Both the position numbers and the translations under genes were made by a program. From an uncultured Clostridia bacterium (GTDB lineage Bacteria > Bacillota > Clostridia > Oscillospirales > CAG-272), in the NCBI GenBank assembly GCA_904502055.1, contig CAJGDZ010000084.1:1-7310 (forward strand): 7,310 bases of DNA, given 5' to 3'. Below the pieces are notes generated by a model, which had not been told where the DNA came from, did no database searches, and saw nothing but the letters and a program-made list of their open reading frames with translations. Shown here piece after piece: positions 1-6,230 of this stretch (within the stretch, counting starts at the first letter, position 1; the number at the start of each line of letters is the position of its first letter).

Positions 1-10
1 CCCATTCAGT

Positions 11-99
11 AAAAGTTTAGGTCAAGCCTTTTTAAAGGCTTGCGCGGTCGAGGCGCGAAGCCTCGTCGCCCGTCGCAACGGGCGAAACTCCCCGACAAA
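11..99 (+). repeat. Hairpin-rich intergenic repeat element, copy 1
   Basis: This noncoding stretch contains three consecutive stem-loops: CAAGCCTTT/AAAGGCTTG (23-31 with 34-42), CGAGGC/GCCTCG (49-54 with 60-65) and TCGCCCGT/ACGGGCGA (66-73 with 78-85). It is bounded by AAAAGTTT (11-18) and CTCCCCGACAAA (88-99). The boundary motifs and first hairpin recur in reverse orientation at 7189-7254. It ends 7 nt beyond the stop codon of the amidase gene, so it may also protect or terminate that transcript, although no T-tract follows any stem. Confidence 0.65.
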
Positions 100-106
100 C
101 ATCAAT

Positions 107-664
107 TTACGGTAGAGCTATGCCCTCCAGGAGGGCGGTGAAGCAGTCCTCCTCGTCAACGGCGACGCGGACACCGTCGATGTGGATAAAGCGGAGCGTT
201 TCAAAGGTATAGGTGGAGAGGCGGCGGTCGAGTGCGTCGTTGGAGTGTGCGCAGACCAGGAGGTCGTTTCGCTCGACCTCGGAAATGAGCAGGGTGTGGT
301 AGAAATCGCCACCGCGCGCGAGCTGGACGATATCGCCCGGCTGAACCTGGCGCATACGGACCTCGCGCCCGAAGGGGCCGCCGCGCGTGTCGTTGGAGGG
401 AAAATCACCGCTGCCGACCAGATAATCGTAGAGAAATTCCACGCCCGACCAAGCGGGGGCGCGGTCATCGGCGGACAGGTAGTACCAGCCGAAGGTAGCG
501 GTATAATCCATCGTGCATGAGCCGGCGAGCAGGCACTGAGAAACAAAGCTGGTGCAATCGCCGCCGCCCCCGGTGAAGTCATAGAACAGAGGGTTTCGGG
601 ACAGTGCCCATCTGCGGGCGTATGTAACGGCATTTTCGCGGTTATAGCGTTTGGTGATGATCAT
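107..664 (-). CDS. Amidase_6-type putative cysteine amidase/peptidase, cytoplasmic form
   Basis: The 185-residue product resembles the putative amidase domain family (Amidase_6, PF12671), a papain/NlpC-like fold thought to cleave amide bonds, possibly in peptidoglycan peptides. An N-terminal YNRENAVTYARRWA helix (residues 7-20) leads to the hallmark GGDCTSFVSQCL with probable nucleophile Cys37. A QPGDIVQL strand (108-115) precedes FYHTLLIS, where His123 is the likely catalytic base, and AHSND (139-143) is a further conserved-looking polar site. The domain fills the whole protein. No signal peptide or membrane segment is visible, so export would need another route, or the substrate is intracellular. 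The ATG at 664 is chosen because AAGGAG lies 7 nt upstream; the GTG two codons earlier is only 1 nt from that site. It follows the helix-turn-helix gene by 64 nt with no terminator between them, so co-transcription is likely. The family is fairly secure from motifs; the substrate is unknown. Confidence 0.85.
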   Translation of the reverse strand: MIITKRYNRENAVTYARRWALSRNPLFYDFTGGGGDCTSFVSQCLLAGSCTMDYTATFGWYYLSADDRAPAWSGVEFLYDYLVGSGDFPSNDTRGGPFGREVRMRQVQPGDIVQLARGGDFYHTLLISEVERNDLLVCAHSNDALDRRLSTYTFETLRFIHIDGVRVAVDEEDCFTALLEGIALP

Positions 665-728
665 CGGCACACTCCTTTTTGGGTTGGATTTCTTTCTTCC
701 AGTTTATGCAAGGGGCGTGCAAAAGTTG

Positions 729-1061
729 CTATTCCTTCTCCGAAAGCCTTCCGGCGGCCAGCGCAAGGGCGCGTTTTTTGAGGCGGTAGGCGGTGCGCGG
801 GGAGATATCCATCAGCTCGGCACACCGTTCCACCGAGTGACCGCGGACGTAGTGGCAGGTCAGAAAGAGCTTTTCGGGGCAGTTGGGGAGCGTGGCGATA
901 AATTCGCGCACACGGAACAGCTTTGCCTGCAAGAAGACTTCGTCGTCCGAGGATGGGGCACCGAAATACTCCCGCTCATAGCGCGAGGCGTTCAGCCATT
1001 TTTTATGTAGGGTATAGGACGAGAGGAAATCCTTAGCCTTTTGCAAAGCGGCGTCGGTCAT
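729..1061 (-). CDS. Sigma-70 region 4-like / ArpU-DUF1492-like helix-turn-helix regulator
   Basis: This 110-residue protein is mostly helical and carries a C-terminal helix-turn-helix, about residues 75-99. The segment HSVERCAELMDISPRTAYRL has the usual pattern of a sigma-70 region 4 or phage late-regulator motif, followed by a basic recognition helix (KKRAL). The middle part, residues 45-72 (KLFRVREFIATLPN then LFLTCHYVRG), matches the shape of small Firmicute sigma-like proteins annotated DUF1492/ArpU, which often control phage or mobile-element late genes. It lacks region 2, so it is not a complete sigma factor. It probably binds DNA as an activator or accessory factor; its target is unknown. 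Its ATG overlaps the stop codon of the upstream zinc-ribbon gene (ATGA), and a G-rich stretch about 10 nt upstream is a weak ribosome site. Translational coupling is therefore likely, and it shares the LexA-boxed promoter. The HTH is clear; the family name is a resemblance judged by eye. Confidence 0.8.
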   Translation of the reverse strand: MTDAALQKAKDFLSSYTLHKKWLNASRYEREYFGAPSSDDEVFLQAKLFRVREFIATLPNCPEKLFLTCHYVRGHSVERCAELMDISPRTAYRLKKRALALAAGRLSEKE

Positions 1062-1345
1062 AGGCTGTCCACCCCCTCGGCGGCTGTGCGCGAAACGGCA
1101 CCGAGCGCGCCCAGCAGCTGCTCGCGATTTTTATGCTTAAAGAATTTTTGCAGATCGTCCACGTCTGCTCCCTCCAGACACGCCGCGCAAAACGGGCGTG
1201 TGCCGATGCTGTAAAATTTTTCGCCGTCAGCAAACGCATCGCCGCAAAGCGTACAGAAGCGGCGCGCACCGACGCGACTGCGTGTGCGCCCGACAAAGGC
1301 GGGGCAGCTTTCTTCACAAATAAAACGATGACATTCGGGACACAT
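1058..1345 (-). CDS. Small eight-cysteine zinc-ribbon protein, first gene of the SOS-boxed operon
   Basis: The product has 95 residues. Its N-terminal 57 residues hold eight cysteines in pairs: C2/C5, C10/C14, C31/C34 and C53/C56. The CTLCG...CAACL pair, separated by 18 residues, looks like a LIM- or treble-clef-type zinc site, and MCPECHRFICEESC looks like a second zinc knuckle, so two Zn ions are plausible. The rest (58-95) is helical and polar. Similar small CPxC...C...CxxCG proteins are common in Firmicutes and often near phage or mobile genes, but I do not recognise a function; adaptor or nucleic-acid contact is speculation. The ATG at 1345 is supported by AAGGAGG 7 nt upstream. The gene is first behind a consensus promoter with an overlapping LexA-type palindrome, and its stop overlaps the next start by 4 nt. 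A competing frame over the same bases (1033-1377) lacks any recognisable motif. Confidence 0.82.
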   Translation of the reverse strand: MCPECHRFICEESCPAFVGRTRSRVGARRFCTLCGDAFADGEKFYSIGTRPFCAACLEGADVDDLQKFFKHKNREQLLGALGAVSRTAAEGVDSL

Positions 1346-1378
1346 GGCAGGGCCTCCTTTTTTGACAATTTTTCCAAA

Positions 1379-1396
1379 ATAGAACGTCTGTTCTAT
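1379..1396 (-). promoter_or_regulatory. LexA (SOS) box / operator covering the transcription start
   Basis: The minus strand reads ATAGAACAGACGTTCTAT, a perfect inverted repeat with 7-bp arms around a 4-bp centre. The inner part GAACAGACGTTC satisfies the Gram-positive LexA consensus core GAACRNRYGTTY (established for Bacillus and relatives). Only the two outermost consensus positions differ, A for C at the start and T for C at the end. It directly abuts the -10 box at 1397 and spans the expected +1, an ideal position for repression by steric block. LexA binding is inferred; no lexA gene is in the window. Confidence 0.8.
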
Positions 1397-1425
1397 ATTA
1401 TAGCGACAAAAAAGCGGTTTGTCAA
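1397..1425 (-). promoter_or_regulatory. Consensus sigma-A promoter of the zinc-ribbon operon
   Basis: Read on the minus strand, a perfect -35 TTGACA (1420-1425) is followed by exactly 17 bp and a perfect -10 TATAAT (1397-1402). A-tracts just upstream of the -35 box (for example GAAAAAAAGCCA) could act as an UP element. The start is expected near 1390, giving a leader of about 45 nt before the ATG at 1345. Such a strong unregulated promoter would be unusual for small regulatory genes, which fits tight repression through the adjacent palindrome. Confidence 0.9.
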
Positions 1426-1520
1426 TGGCTTTTTTTCAAAAAACGGAAAAATCGACCCTGTTTTTTTGCGGTTTTTCGCGAAAAGACAAGGGGCGGCGAC
1501 GGCAAGCGACGAAAAGCGGC

Positions 1521-1553
1521 AAAAAAGCCGTCGGGTCAATGACCCGACGGCTT
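1521..1553 (-). terminator. Rho-independent terminator of the large secreted protein gene
   Basis: On the minus strand AAGCCGTCGGGTC and GACCCGACGGCTT form a 13-bp perfect stem with a 3-nt loop, followed at once by a run of T residues (CGGCTTTTTT, ending at 1521). It begins 17 nt after the TAA stop at 1570. It separates this gene from the SOS-boxed promoter downstream. Confidence 0.92.
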
Positions 1554-1569
1554 GGATTTTTACAAAACA

Positions 1570-4500
1570 TTATTCAACGGTGAGCGCGGGGAAGCCCTGG
1601 GCATCCTGCAAGCCCGTGTAAACAAGCGTTACGGAGTTTCCGTACAGTACCTCGCCTTCCGCGGTAGTTACGTAAGCGCGGATGTCGAGCTTGGTGTACT
1701 CGGAGTCTGCGGCAAGGCTTGTAATGGTGGCAAAGCAGGCGTACTCGTAGTCAAAGTGATCCTTGACCTTATACAGTGTTTCGCCGCTGCGGATGGAGGT
1801 GTAGGCCATGGTGTTTTCGCCGGCGAGGGTCTGTGTACCGCTTGCGGTGGTGATGGTCACCTCATAGCCAAAGCTCTTGTAAGCCAGGGAGTTGATGCCT
1901 GCGATCGCGCGGATGGAGAAGAGACCGCCCTCAGCCTTGGATACCTGGTGCGAGATGATCGAGGCGTCAAGCGCGATCTCGGGCTCGGGCGCGGACTCGG
2001 AGTAAACGCCGTACGTGCCGTTTCCGTTGTCAACGGGGGTGTAGCCCTCAGCGCAGAATTCGGCGGGAACGGGACGGTCAAACGTACCGCCCGAAACGGT
2101 GACGGTTACGGTGTTTGTGTAGCCCTCATAGGCCGGCTCCATGCCGATGAGACCGATAAAGCTGCCGCCGCTGACGGTGAGCGAGCCGACGCTGGCGTCC
2201 TCGTTGCCGGTGATGGCAACGGCGTAGCCGTTGGCGCCCGTCTTCTTAAAGCCGGTAAGCATCTTGGCGGAAACCGTAGCGGTAAGGGCGGAGCCCTTCT
2301 TAACGGTTACGTCAGTGCGCTTGGCATCGATGGCGCTCTTACCGATTACGGTTGCGCCGTCAACCGTGAGGGTATTGTTTTCACCCTCGGTGCGCTTGTC
2401 GGCCAGGAAAACGGCGACGGCGCTCTTGGCGGTAAGGGTGGCATTCTTGACGGTGATATTCACCGCGTTCTCGGTGGCGGTATGATAGAGCACGCGTCCG
2501 TCATACGCGGTAAGCGTTACGTCCGAAAGCGTGACGGCCTCGGCACCGTTCGAGAAAACGGCATGGCTCTTGGAGCCGTAAGTGGTGATGCTTCCGTTCT
2601 TCAGCGTGAGCGAAGCTCCCTCGCTGAGAGCAAAGACTGCGGCAGTCGCGGAGATCTCATAACCGCCAAGGTCGACCGTAACGCTCTTGCCTGCGATGGC
2701 AAGGCTTTCGGTGATCACGGCGTGGTCGGTCAGCGTAACGGTGTCGCCGTCCTTGGCCGCGGCAATGGCCTCGGCGAGCGTTGCGTAAGCGGTGCTGCCG
2801 ATCTTGGCGGCAGACTTGTCGGCCGCATCCGATACCGATGCGGTGAGGGTTACGCCGTCGGAAACGGTATAACCGTACTGACACTTGACAAAGACGGTGT
2901 AGCTGCCGGCGGCCTCGTCATAGGTCACGGTGATGTCACCCGCCTTAACGTTAAAGCCGAGGGCATTGATGGCTTCTACCACGGCATCCGATTTGTAAAG
3001 CACGTTCAGCGTGCTTGCGGTGACCGCCTTCGGCACGGCAACGTCGGCAAGGATGGCGTAGAGCGCCTCGTGCTTGGCAATGGCGGGGTCGACGGTGTAT
3101 TCCGAAGCGGTTTCGGCAAAGCGTTCCTTATAAGAATTGACGGCGATCTCCTTGATGACCTCGCGGTATTCGGGAACAAATTCACCGATCCATTCGGCGT
3201 TGACGGGGTCGGTCACCTGAAGGGCGAAATAATCAAAGCCTTCGTCGATCGGGAGAAGGTCACGGTATTCCTCAAGGATCTGATACATGACCGCATTGCC
3301 CAGCATATACTGACCAAGCTCGTAGCTCATGTGCGCGCCGTCGCTCTCCAGAATGGGAAGCTTGTCGGTGCCGGGCTTGGAGGGGCAGATGTCGGCGGGA
3401 TTCATGCTGGTGCCGAAGTAGGTGTTTCTTGCGTTTTCAATGATCGTGGATACCACGACGGTGTAGTCGGGCTTGTCGCCCTCGGGAAGTGCCTCAACGG
3501 CATTTACGGCGGCCAAGCTGTTTTGGTAGCTGAAGGCGTTGGAATTTACATTCTCAACCCAGTCGGCAAACCAGACGATCTTGGCGCCCTCGACCTCCGT
3601 GTGAAGCCAATTCATAACCTCGGGGATCCCCTCGGCAAAGGCGGCACCGTACTGGGTGGATTCGCGGTAGTCCTGAATGATCACGATATCCCAGGTCTTC
3701 GCAAAGGCGGAGGCGTAACGCGCAACGTCGGAGACGTCATCGTAGTTGACACCGTAGGTATCATAGTTATGTGCCGCGTCATAGTGGTTGCCTGTGGTTG
3801 CCGAGGGATCGCGGTCATACATACGGCGGCTTCCGGTCACGATGCGATGATGGGTGATCGTGGTGTCAAGTCCTGCCTTCAGGTCATTGATGATGTCGGC
3901 AAAGAAGGAGGTGTAGTTGAGCGTGTGGCTGTTACCCAGCGAAAGGATACGAAGCTCCTTGAGCTTGAGCGAAATGTTACTGCCTAATGCGGCATAATCT
4001 CCGATGGGGTGATTGAGCCAGCCGTGAAGCTCGAAGGCGGATGCAGGAAGGGCACCGTCAGCCAGGGAGGCGACGGAGAAGGGAAGGTCGACCTTCTTAA
4101 GCGCCGAGAAGCCCGAGAAGGTGCCTGCCGCGATGGATGTGATGCCTTCACCGACCACGACGGTTTGGATCGAGTTCTTGTAGCTATCCCAAGCGGAGGT
4201 GTAGGCTATGGAGCCGCTTCCGCTGATCTTAAGAATGTGGTTGATGTCGTCAATCAAATAGGAAGCATTTCCCACGGTGCCGCTAAGCCCCAGAGCCTCT
4301 CCCAGCGTGTCCAGCACCGCCTTTTCCTCGGCAAGATTTGCCTGAACGGCGGCGGGGAGCGTCATATAATCGGCAATGGCGGCGGCGATGGCGGCACGGT
4401 TGGCTGAAGCTTCGCTTGCGTCAAGCTCAAGCGCGTCCCCGTGCTTCGCCAGATACTCGTCGGTCTCAAAGTAGGCAACGCCTGCGAATTTTTCGCTGAG

Positions 4501-6120
4501 CGCATAGGTGAACGTGCCGTACGCGTGAACGAAGGCCTGACGCCCGGGATCGTTGGAATAGTCCACGATGGCGTTGGCAGGGACGGATACGTAAGGCGCG
4601 AGGAGGTAGATATCCTGCAGGATATGAGAATTGGTAAGGTTGATGGTCTTGGCGGAAAGGCCGACGATGGTCTCGTCAAAGATGACGGTGGTCACGTCGG
4701 TCGCGTGCCAGGGCATTCCGGCCGAAATGCTCGAAAGGTCGGGCAGGATGCCGTCACCCGCGGGATCGCTGACGGTGACCGTGTAGGTCTCGCCGTCTGC
4801 GTTGAGCGTCTTCTCAAAGAGAACGGTATCATTTTCCAGCAAGAGGTTTTCGTTGGTCTCGGGCATCTCAAGGCCGATGGCGTTCGCCAGCTCGTCAAGC
4901 TTTGCCTTCTGACCCGAAAGCTGGGTTCTGGCGGCCTCGGGGATCTGCGGATACGCAATCGCGGCGGCCTGGATCTGCTCCTCGTAGAAGGTGGCGTCTG
5001 CCGCGGTCAGCGACCAGAGGTCGGCGTAGGTGTCAATGAATTCCTTGGCCTCGTAGTAAACGAGACCTGCGAATTTGTTGGCGTCAAGAGCATAGGTCCA
5101 GGTGCTAAATGCGTACACGGTCGCCAGGCGTCCGGGTGCGTCGGAATAGTCCACCACGCAGTTGGGGACTGTGGCAATGTCGGGATTCTTGAAGTGGATC
5201 TCCTTGACGATGTGCTTGTTGAGCAGCTCAACCGTTGTGGTGACGAGCTTGGTGATGGTTTCATCGAAGATGATAACGGTAACCGTGTTGTCATGCCACG
5301 CGAGGCTTCTGCGCTCGTCTGAAATGCGGTCGGGAAGCACGCCGTCGCCTAGTGGGTCGCTGATGGTGACGGTGTAGGTCACGCCGTCGGTGTTGAGCTG
5401 CTTATCCACGGTGATGGTATCGTCATCGAAAAGAAGCTTGCTGTCGTCGTACGAGGGCGTCTCGCCGTTTAAGATGGCGTTGATGGCGTCCAGCTTGGTC
5501 TTGCGGGTGGCAAGCTGCTCCTGCGCGACCTTAGGAAGGGCGTCGAAGTCGCTTGTGGCGGCACGAACCAGCGTCTCGTCTTTGGCGGCCTCGGCATTTT
5601 TGAGTGCCCAGAGATCGGCGTATTTGGCATCAAATTCCTCGGCCTCGTAGTAAGAGTTTCCGGCGAACTTGTTGGTATCTACCTTGTAGCCGAACGAGCT
5701 GTAGGAATGTACGGTGGCGCGACGGCCGGGGGGGTTGGAATAGTCTACCACGGCGTTGGCATCGTACGTGAGGTTTTTCGCAAGGAAGTGAATGTCCTTG
5801 ACGTTTTCCGTGGTCTTGGTGAAGCAGACGGTACGGGTGCCGAGGTGCGTAATGGTCTCGTCAAAAATGACCGTGCTGACGTCGGACGTAAGGTGCCAGG
5901 GCAGCACGGTATAATTGTTGACGAGGTTGGGCAAACGACCGTCTCCGTCCGGGTCACTGACGGTGATCGTATACGTGCCATCGGCGTTCGGGGTTTTTGT
6001 ATACACGATGGTATCTCCCTCCAGAAGTGTTTTGGTTTCTGCCTCTGCAAAGGCCGTGAGCGGCAGAGCCGAAAGCATCATGACCGCGGCCAGAAACAGT
6101 GCAAGCAACGTTCGTTTCAT
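1570..6120 (-). CDS. Large secreted multidomain protein: three ~195-aa modules, BspA-like LRR, SGNH/DUF4886-like hydrolase, beta-helix, C-terminal beta domain
   Basis: The 1516-residue product begins with a Sec signal peptide (MKRTLL, a hydrophobic core, then LTAFA with cleavage near residue 25). Residues 30-228, 229-425 and 426-620 are three diverged tandem modules. Each runs (L)LxxDTI, YTVTVSDPxGDG, TVIFDETI, VVDYSxxPGR, KFAG and ends in a helical segment. Residues 621-700 form a BspA-type leucine-rich stretch (VVVGEGITSIAAGTFSG). Residues 722-950 look like an SGNH/DUF4886 esterase: ILSLGNSHTL gives nucleophile Ser731, WDIVIIQD is the usual following strand, and SDGAHMS gives the DxxH pair Asp927/His930. 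Residues 1105-1350 have the short beta-strand pattern of a right-handed beta-helix (YATLAEAIAAAKDGDTVTL). Residues 1381-1505 are a C-terminal beta domain. No LPxTG motif, dockerin or terminal membrane anchor is seen. The likely role is deacylation or binding of an extracellular polysaccharide; the substrate is unknown. The ATG at 6120 is chosen for its AAGGAG site and signal peptide. It has its own promoter and terminator. Confidence 0.9.
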   Translation of the reverse strand: MKRTLLALFLAAVMMLSALPLTAFAEAETKTLLEGDTIVYTKTPNADGTYTITVSDPDGDGRLPNLVNNYTVLPWHLTSDVSTVIFDETITHLGTRTVCFTKTTENVKDIHFLAKNLTYDANAVVDYSNPPGRRATVHSYSSFGYKVDTNKFAGNSYYEAEEFDAKYADLWALKNAEAAKDETLVRAATSDFDALPKVAQEQLATRKTKLDAINAILNGETPSYDDSKLLFDDDTITVDKQLNTDGVTYTVTISDPLGDGVLPDRISDERRSLAWHDNTVTVIIFDETITKLVTTTVELLNKHIVKEIHFKNPDIATVPNCVVDYSDAPGRLATVYAFSTWTYALDANKFAGLVYYEAKEFIDTYADLWSLTAADATFYEEQIQAAAIAYPQIPEAARTQLSGQKAKLDELANAIGLEMPETNENLLLENDTVLFEKTLNADGETYTVTVSDPAGDGILPDLSSISAGMPWHATDVTTVIFDETIVGLSAKTINLTNSHILQDIYLLAPYVSVPANAIVDYSNDPGRQAFVHAYGTFTYALSEKFAGVAYFETDEYLAKHGDALELDASEASANRAAIAAAIADYMTLPAAVQANLAEEKAVLDTLGEALGLSGTVGNASYLIDDINHILKISGSGSIAYTSAWDSYKNSIQTVVVGEGITSIAAGTFSGFSALKKVDLPFSVASLADGALPASAFELHGWLNHPIGDYAALGSNISLKLKELRILSLGNSHTLNYTSFFADIINDLKAGLDTTITHHRIVTGSRRMYDRDPSATTGNHYDAAHNYDTYGVNYDDVSDVARYASAFAKTWDIVIIQDYRESTQYGAAFAEGIPEVMNWLHTEVEGAKIVWFADWVENVNSNAFSYQNSLAAVNAVEALPEGDKPDYTVVVSTIIENARNTYFGTSMNPADICPSKPGTDKLPILESDGAHMSYELGQYMLGNAVMYQILEEYRDLLPIDEGFDYFALQVTDPVNAEWIGEFVPEYREVIKEIAVNSYKERFAETASEYTVDPAIAKHEALYAILADVAVPKAVTASTLNVLYKSDAVVEAINALGFNVKAGDITVTYDEAAGSYTVFVKCQYGYTVSDGVTLTASVSDAADKSAAKIGSTAYATLAEAIAAAKDGDTVTLTDHAVITESLAIAGKSVTVDLGGYEISATAAVFALSEGASLTLKNGSITTYGSKSHAVFSNGAEAVTLSDVTLTAYDGRVLYHTATENAVNITVKNATLTAKSAVAVFLADKRTEGENNTLTVDGATVIGKSAIDAKRTDVTVKKGSALTATVSAKMLTGFKKTGANGYAVAITGNEDASVGSLTVSGGSFIGLIGMEPAYEGYTNTVTVTVSGGTFDRPVPAEFCAEGYTPVDNGNGTYGVYSESAPEPEIALDASIISHQVSKAEGGLFSIRAIAGINSLAYKSFGYEVTITTASGTQTLAGENTMAYTSIRSGETLYKVKDHFDYEYACFATITSLAADSEYTKLDIRAYVTTAEGEVLYGNSVTLVYTGLQDAQGFPALTVE
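4261..4845 (-). repeat. Protein module repeat 3 of the secreted protein
   Basis: This codes residues 426-620. Landmarks are LLLENDTVLFEK, YTVTVSDPAGDG, TTVIFDETIVGL, QDIYLLAP, AIVDYSNDPGR, VHAYGTFTYAL, EKFAG and AYFETDEYLAKHGDALEL. The YADLW motif of copies 1 and 2 is replaced and NKFAG has become EKFAG. It leads straight into the BspA-like segment before the hydrolase domain. Confidence 0.88.
4846..5436 (-). repeat. Protein module repeat 2 of the secreted protein
   Basis: This codes residues 229-425. Landmarks are LLFDDDTITVDK, YTVTISDPLGDG, TVIIFDETITKL, KEIHF, CVVDYSDAPGR, VYAFSTWTYALDANKFAG, VYYEAKEFIDTYADLW and a helical tail. Copy 2 is the one with closest spacing to copy 1, including the YADLW motif that copy 3 has lost. 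Confidence 0.88.
5437..6033 (-). repeat. Protein module repeat 1 of the secreted protein
   Basis: This codes residues 30-228. Landmarks are LLEGDTIVYTK, YTITVSDPDGDG, STVIFDETITHLG, KDIHFLA, AVVDYSNPPGR, VHSYSSFGYK, NKFAG, SYYEAEEFDAKYADLW and a terminal helical stretch. Repeats 2 and 3 keep the same order and spacing. Confidence 0.88.
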
Positions 6121-6160
6121 ATCCGTTTTCTCCTTAAATAATAAAAAGATATACAACATC

Positions 6161-6189
6161 ATTCTATCATCCCGCATAGTAAAAGTCAA
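6161..6189 (-). promoter_or_regulatory. Sigma-A promoter of the large secreted protein gene
   Basis: On the minus strand a -35 TTGACT (6184-6189) and a -10 TAGAAT (6161-6166) are separated by 17 bp, one mismatch each from consensus. A start near 6155 would give a short leader of about 35 nt that includes TTAAGGAG, 9 nt before the ATG at 6120. I see no operator-like dyad over it. It lies immediately downstream of the terminator of the transporter gene. Confidence 0.82.
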
Positions 6190-6192
6190 TAC

Positions 6193-6228
6193 AAAAAGCA
6201 CAGATTTTTTTGGAAATCTGTGCTTTTT
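6193..6228 (-). terminator. Rho-independent terminator of the transporter gene
   Basis: Arms AAAAAGCACAGATTT (6193-6207) and AAATCTGTGCTTTTT (6214-6228) are perfectly complementary over 15 bp around a 6-nt loop. On the minus strand the GC-containing core is followed by TTTTTG. The hairpin starts 2 nt after the TAG stop at 6231. It is symmetrical enough to terminate in both directions, though no plus-strand gene needs it here. Confidence 0.87.
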
Positions 6229-6230
6229 TA

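Noticed and set aside
23..85. CRISPR-like reading of the consecutive hairpins
   Set aside because: The three stems differ in sequence and there are no regularly spaced identical repeats or spacers.
665..670. GTG start two codons before the amidase ATG
   Set aside because: It would lie 1 nt from the AAGGAG site, too close for initiation; the ATG at 664 has a 7-nt spacer.
107..1345. Prophage remnant
   Set aside because: Only the HTH and zinc-ribbon families hint at phage. No integrase, structural, holin or attachment-site sequence is visible in this window.
1552..3987. Long plus-strand open frame of 811 codons
   Set aside because: It is antisense to the secreted-protein gene, has no plausible ribosome site, and gives a glycine/valine-rich product without domains. 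The minus-strand frame has a signal peptide, repeats and catalytic motifs.
4441..5322. Plus-strand open frame of 293 codons
   Set aside because: It is antisense to module repeats 2 and 3; its repeated content merely mirrors those repeats, and it has no upstream signals.
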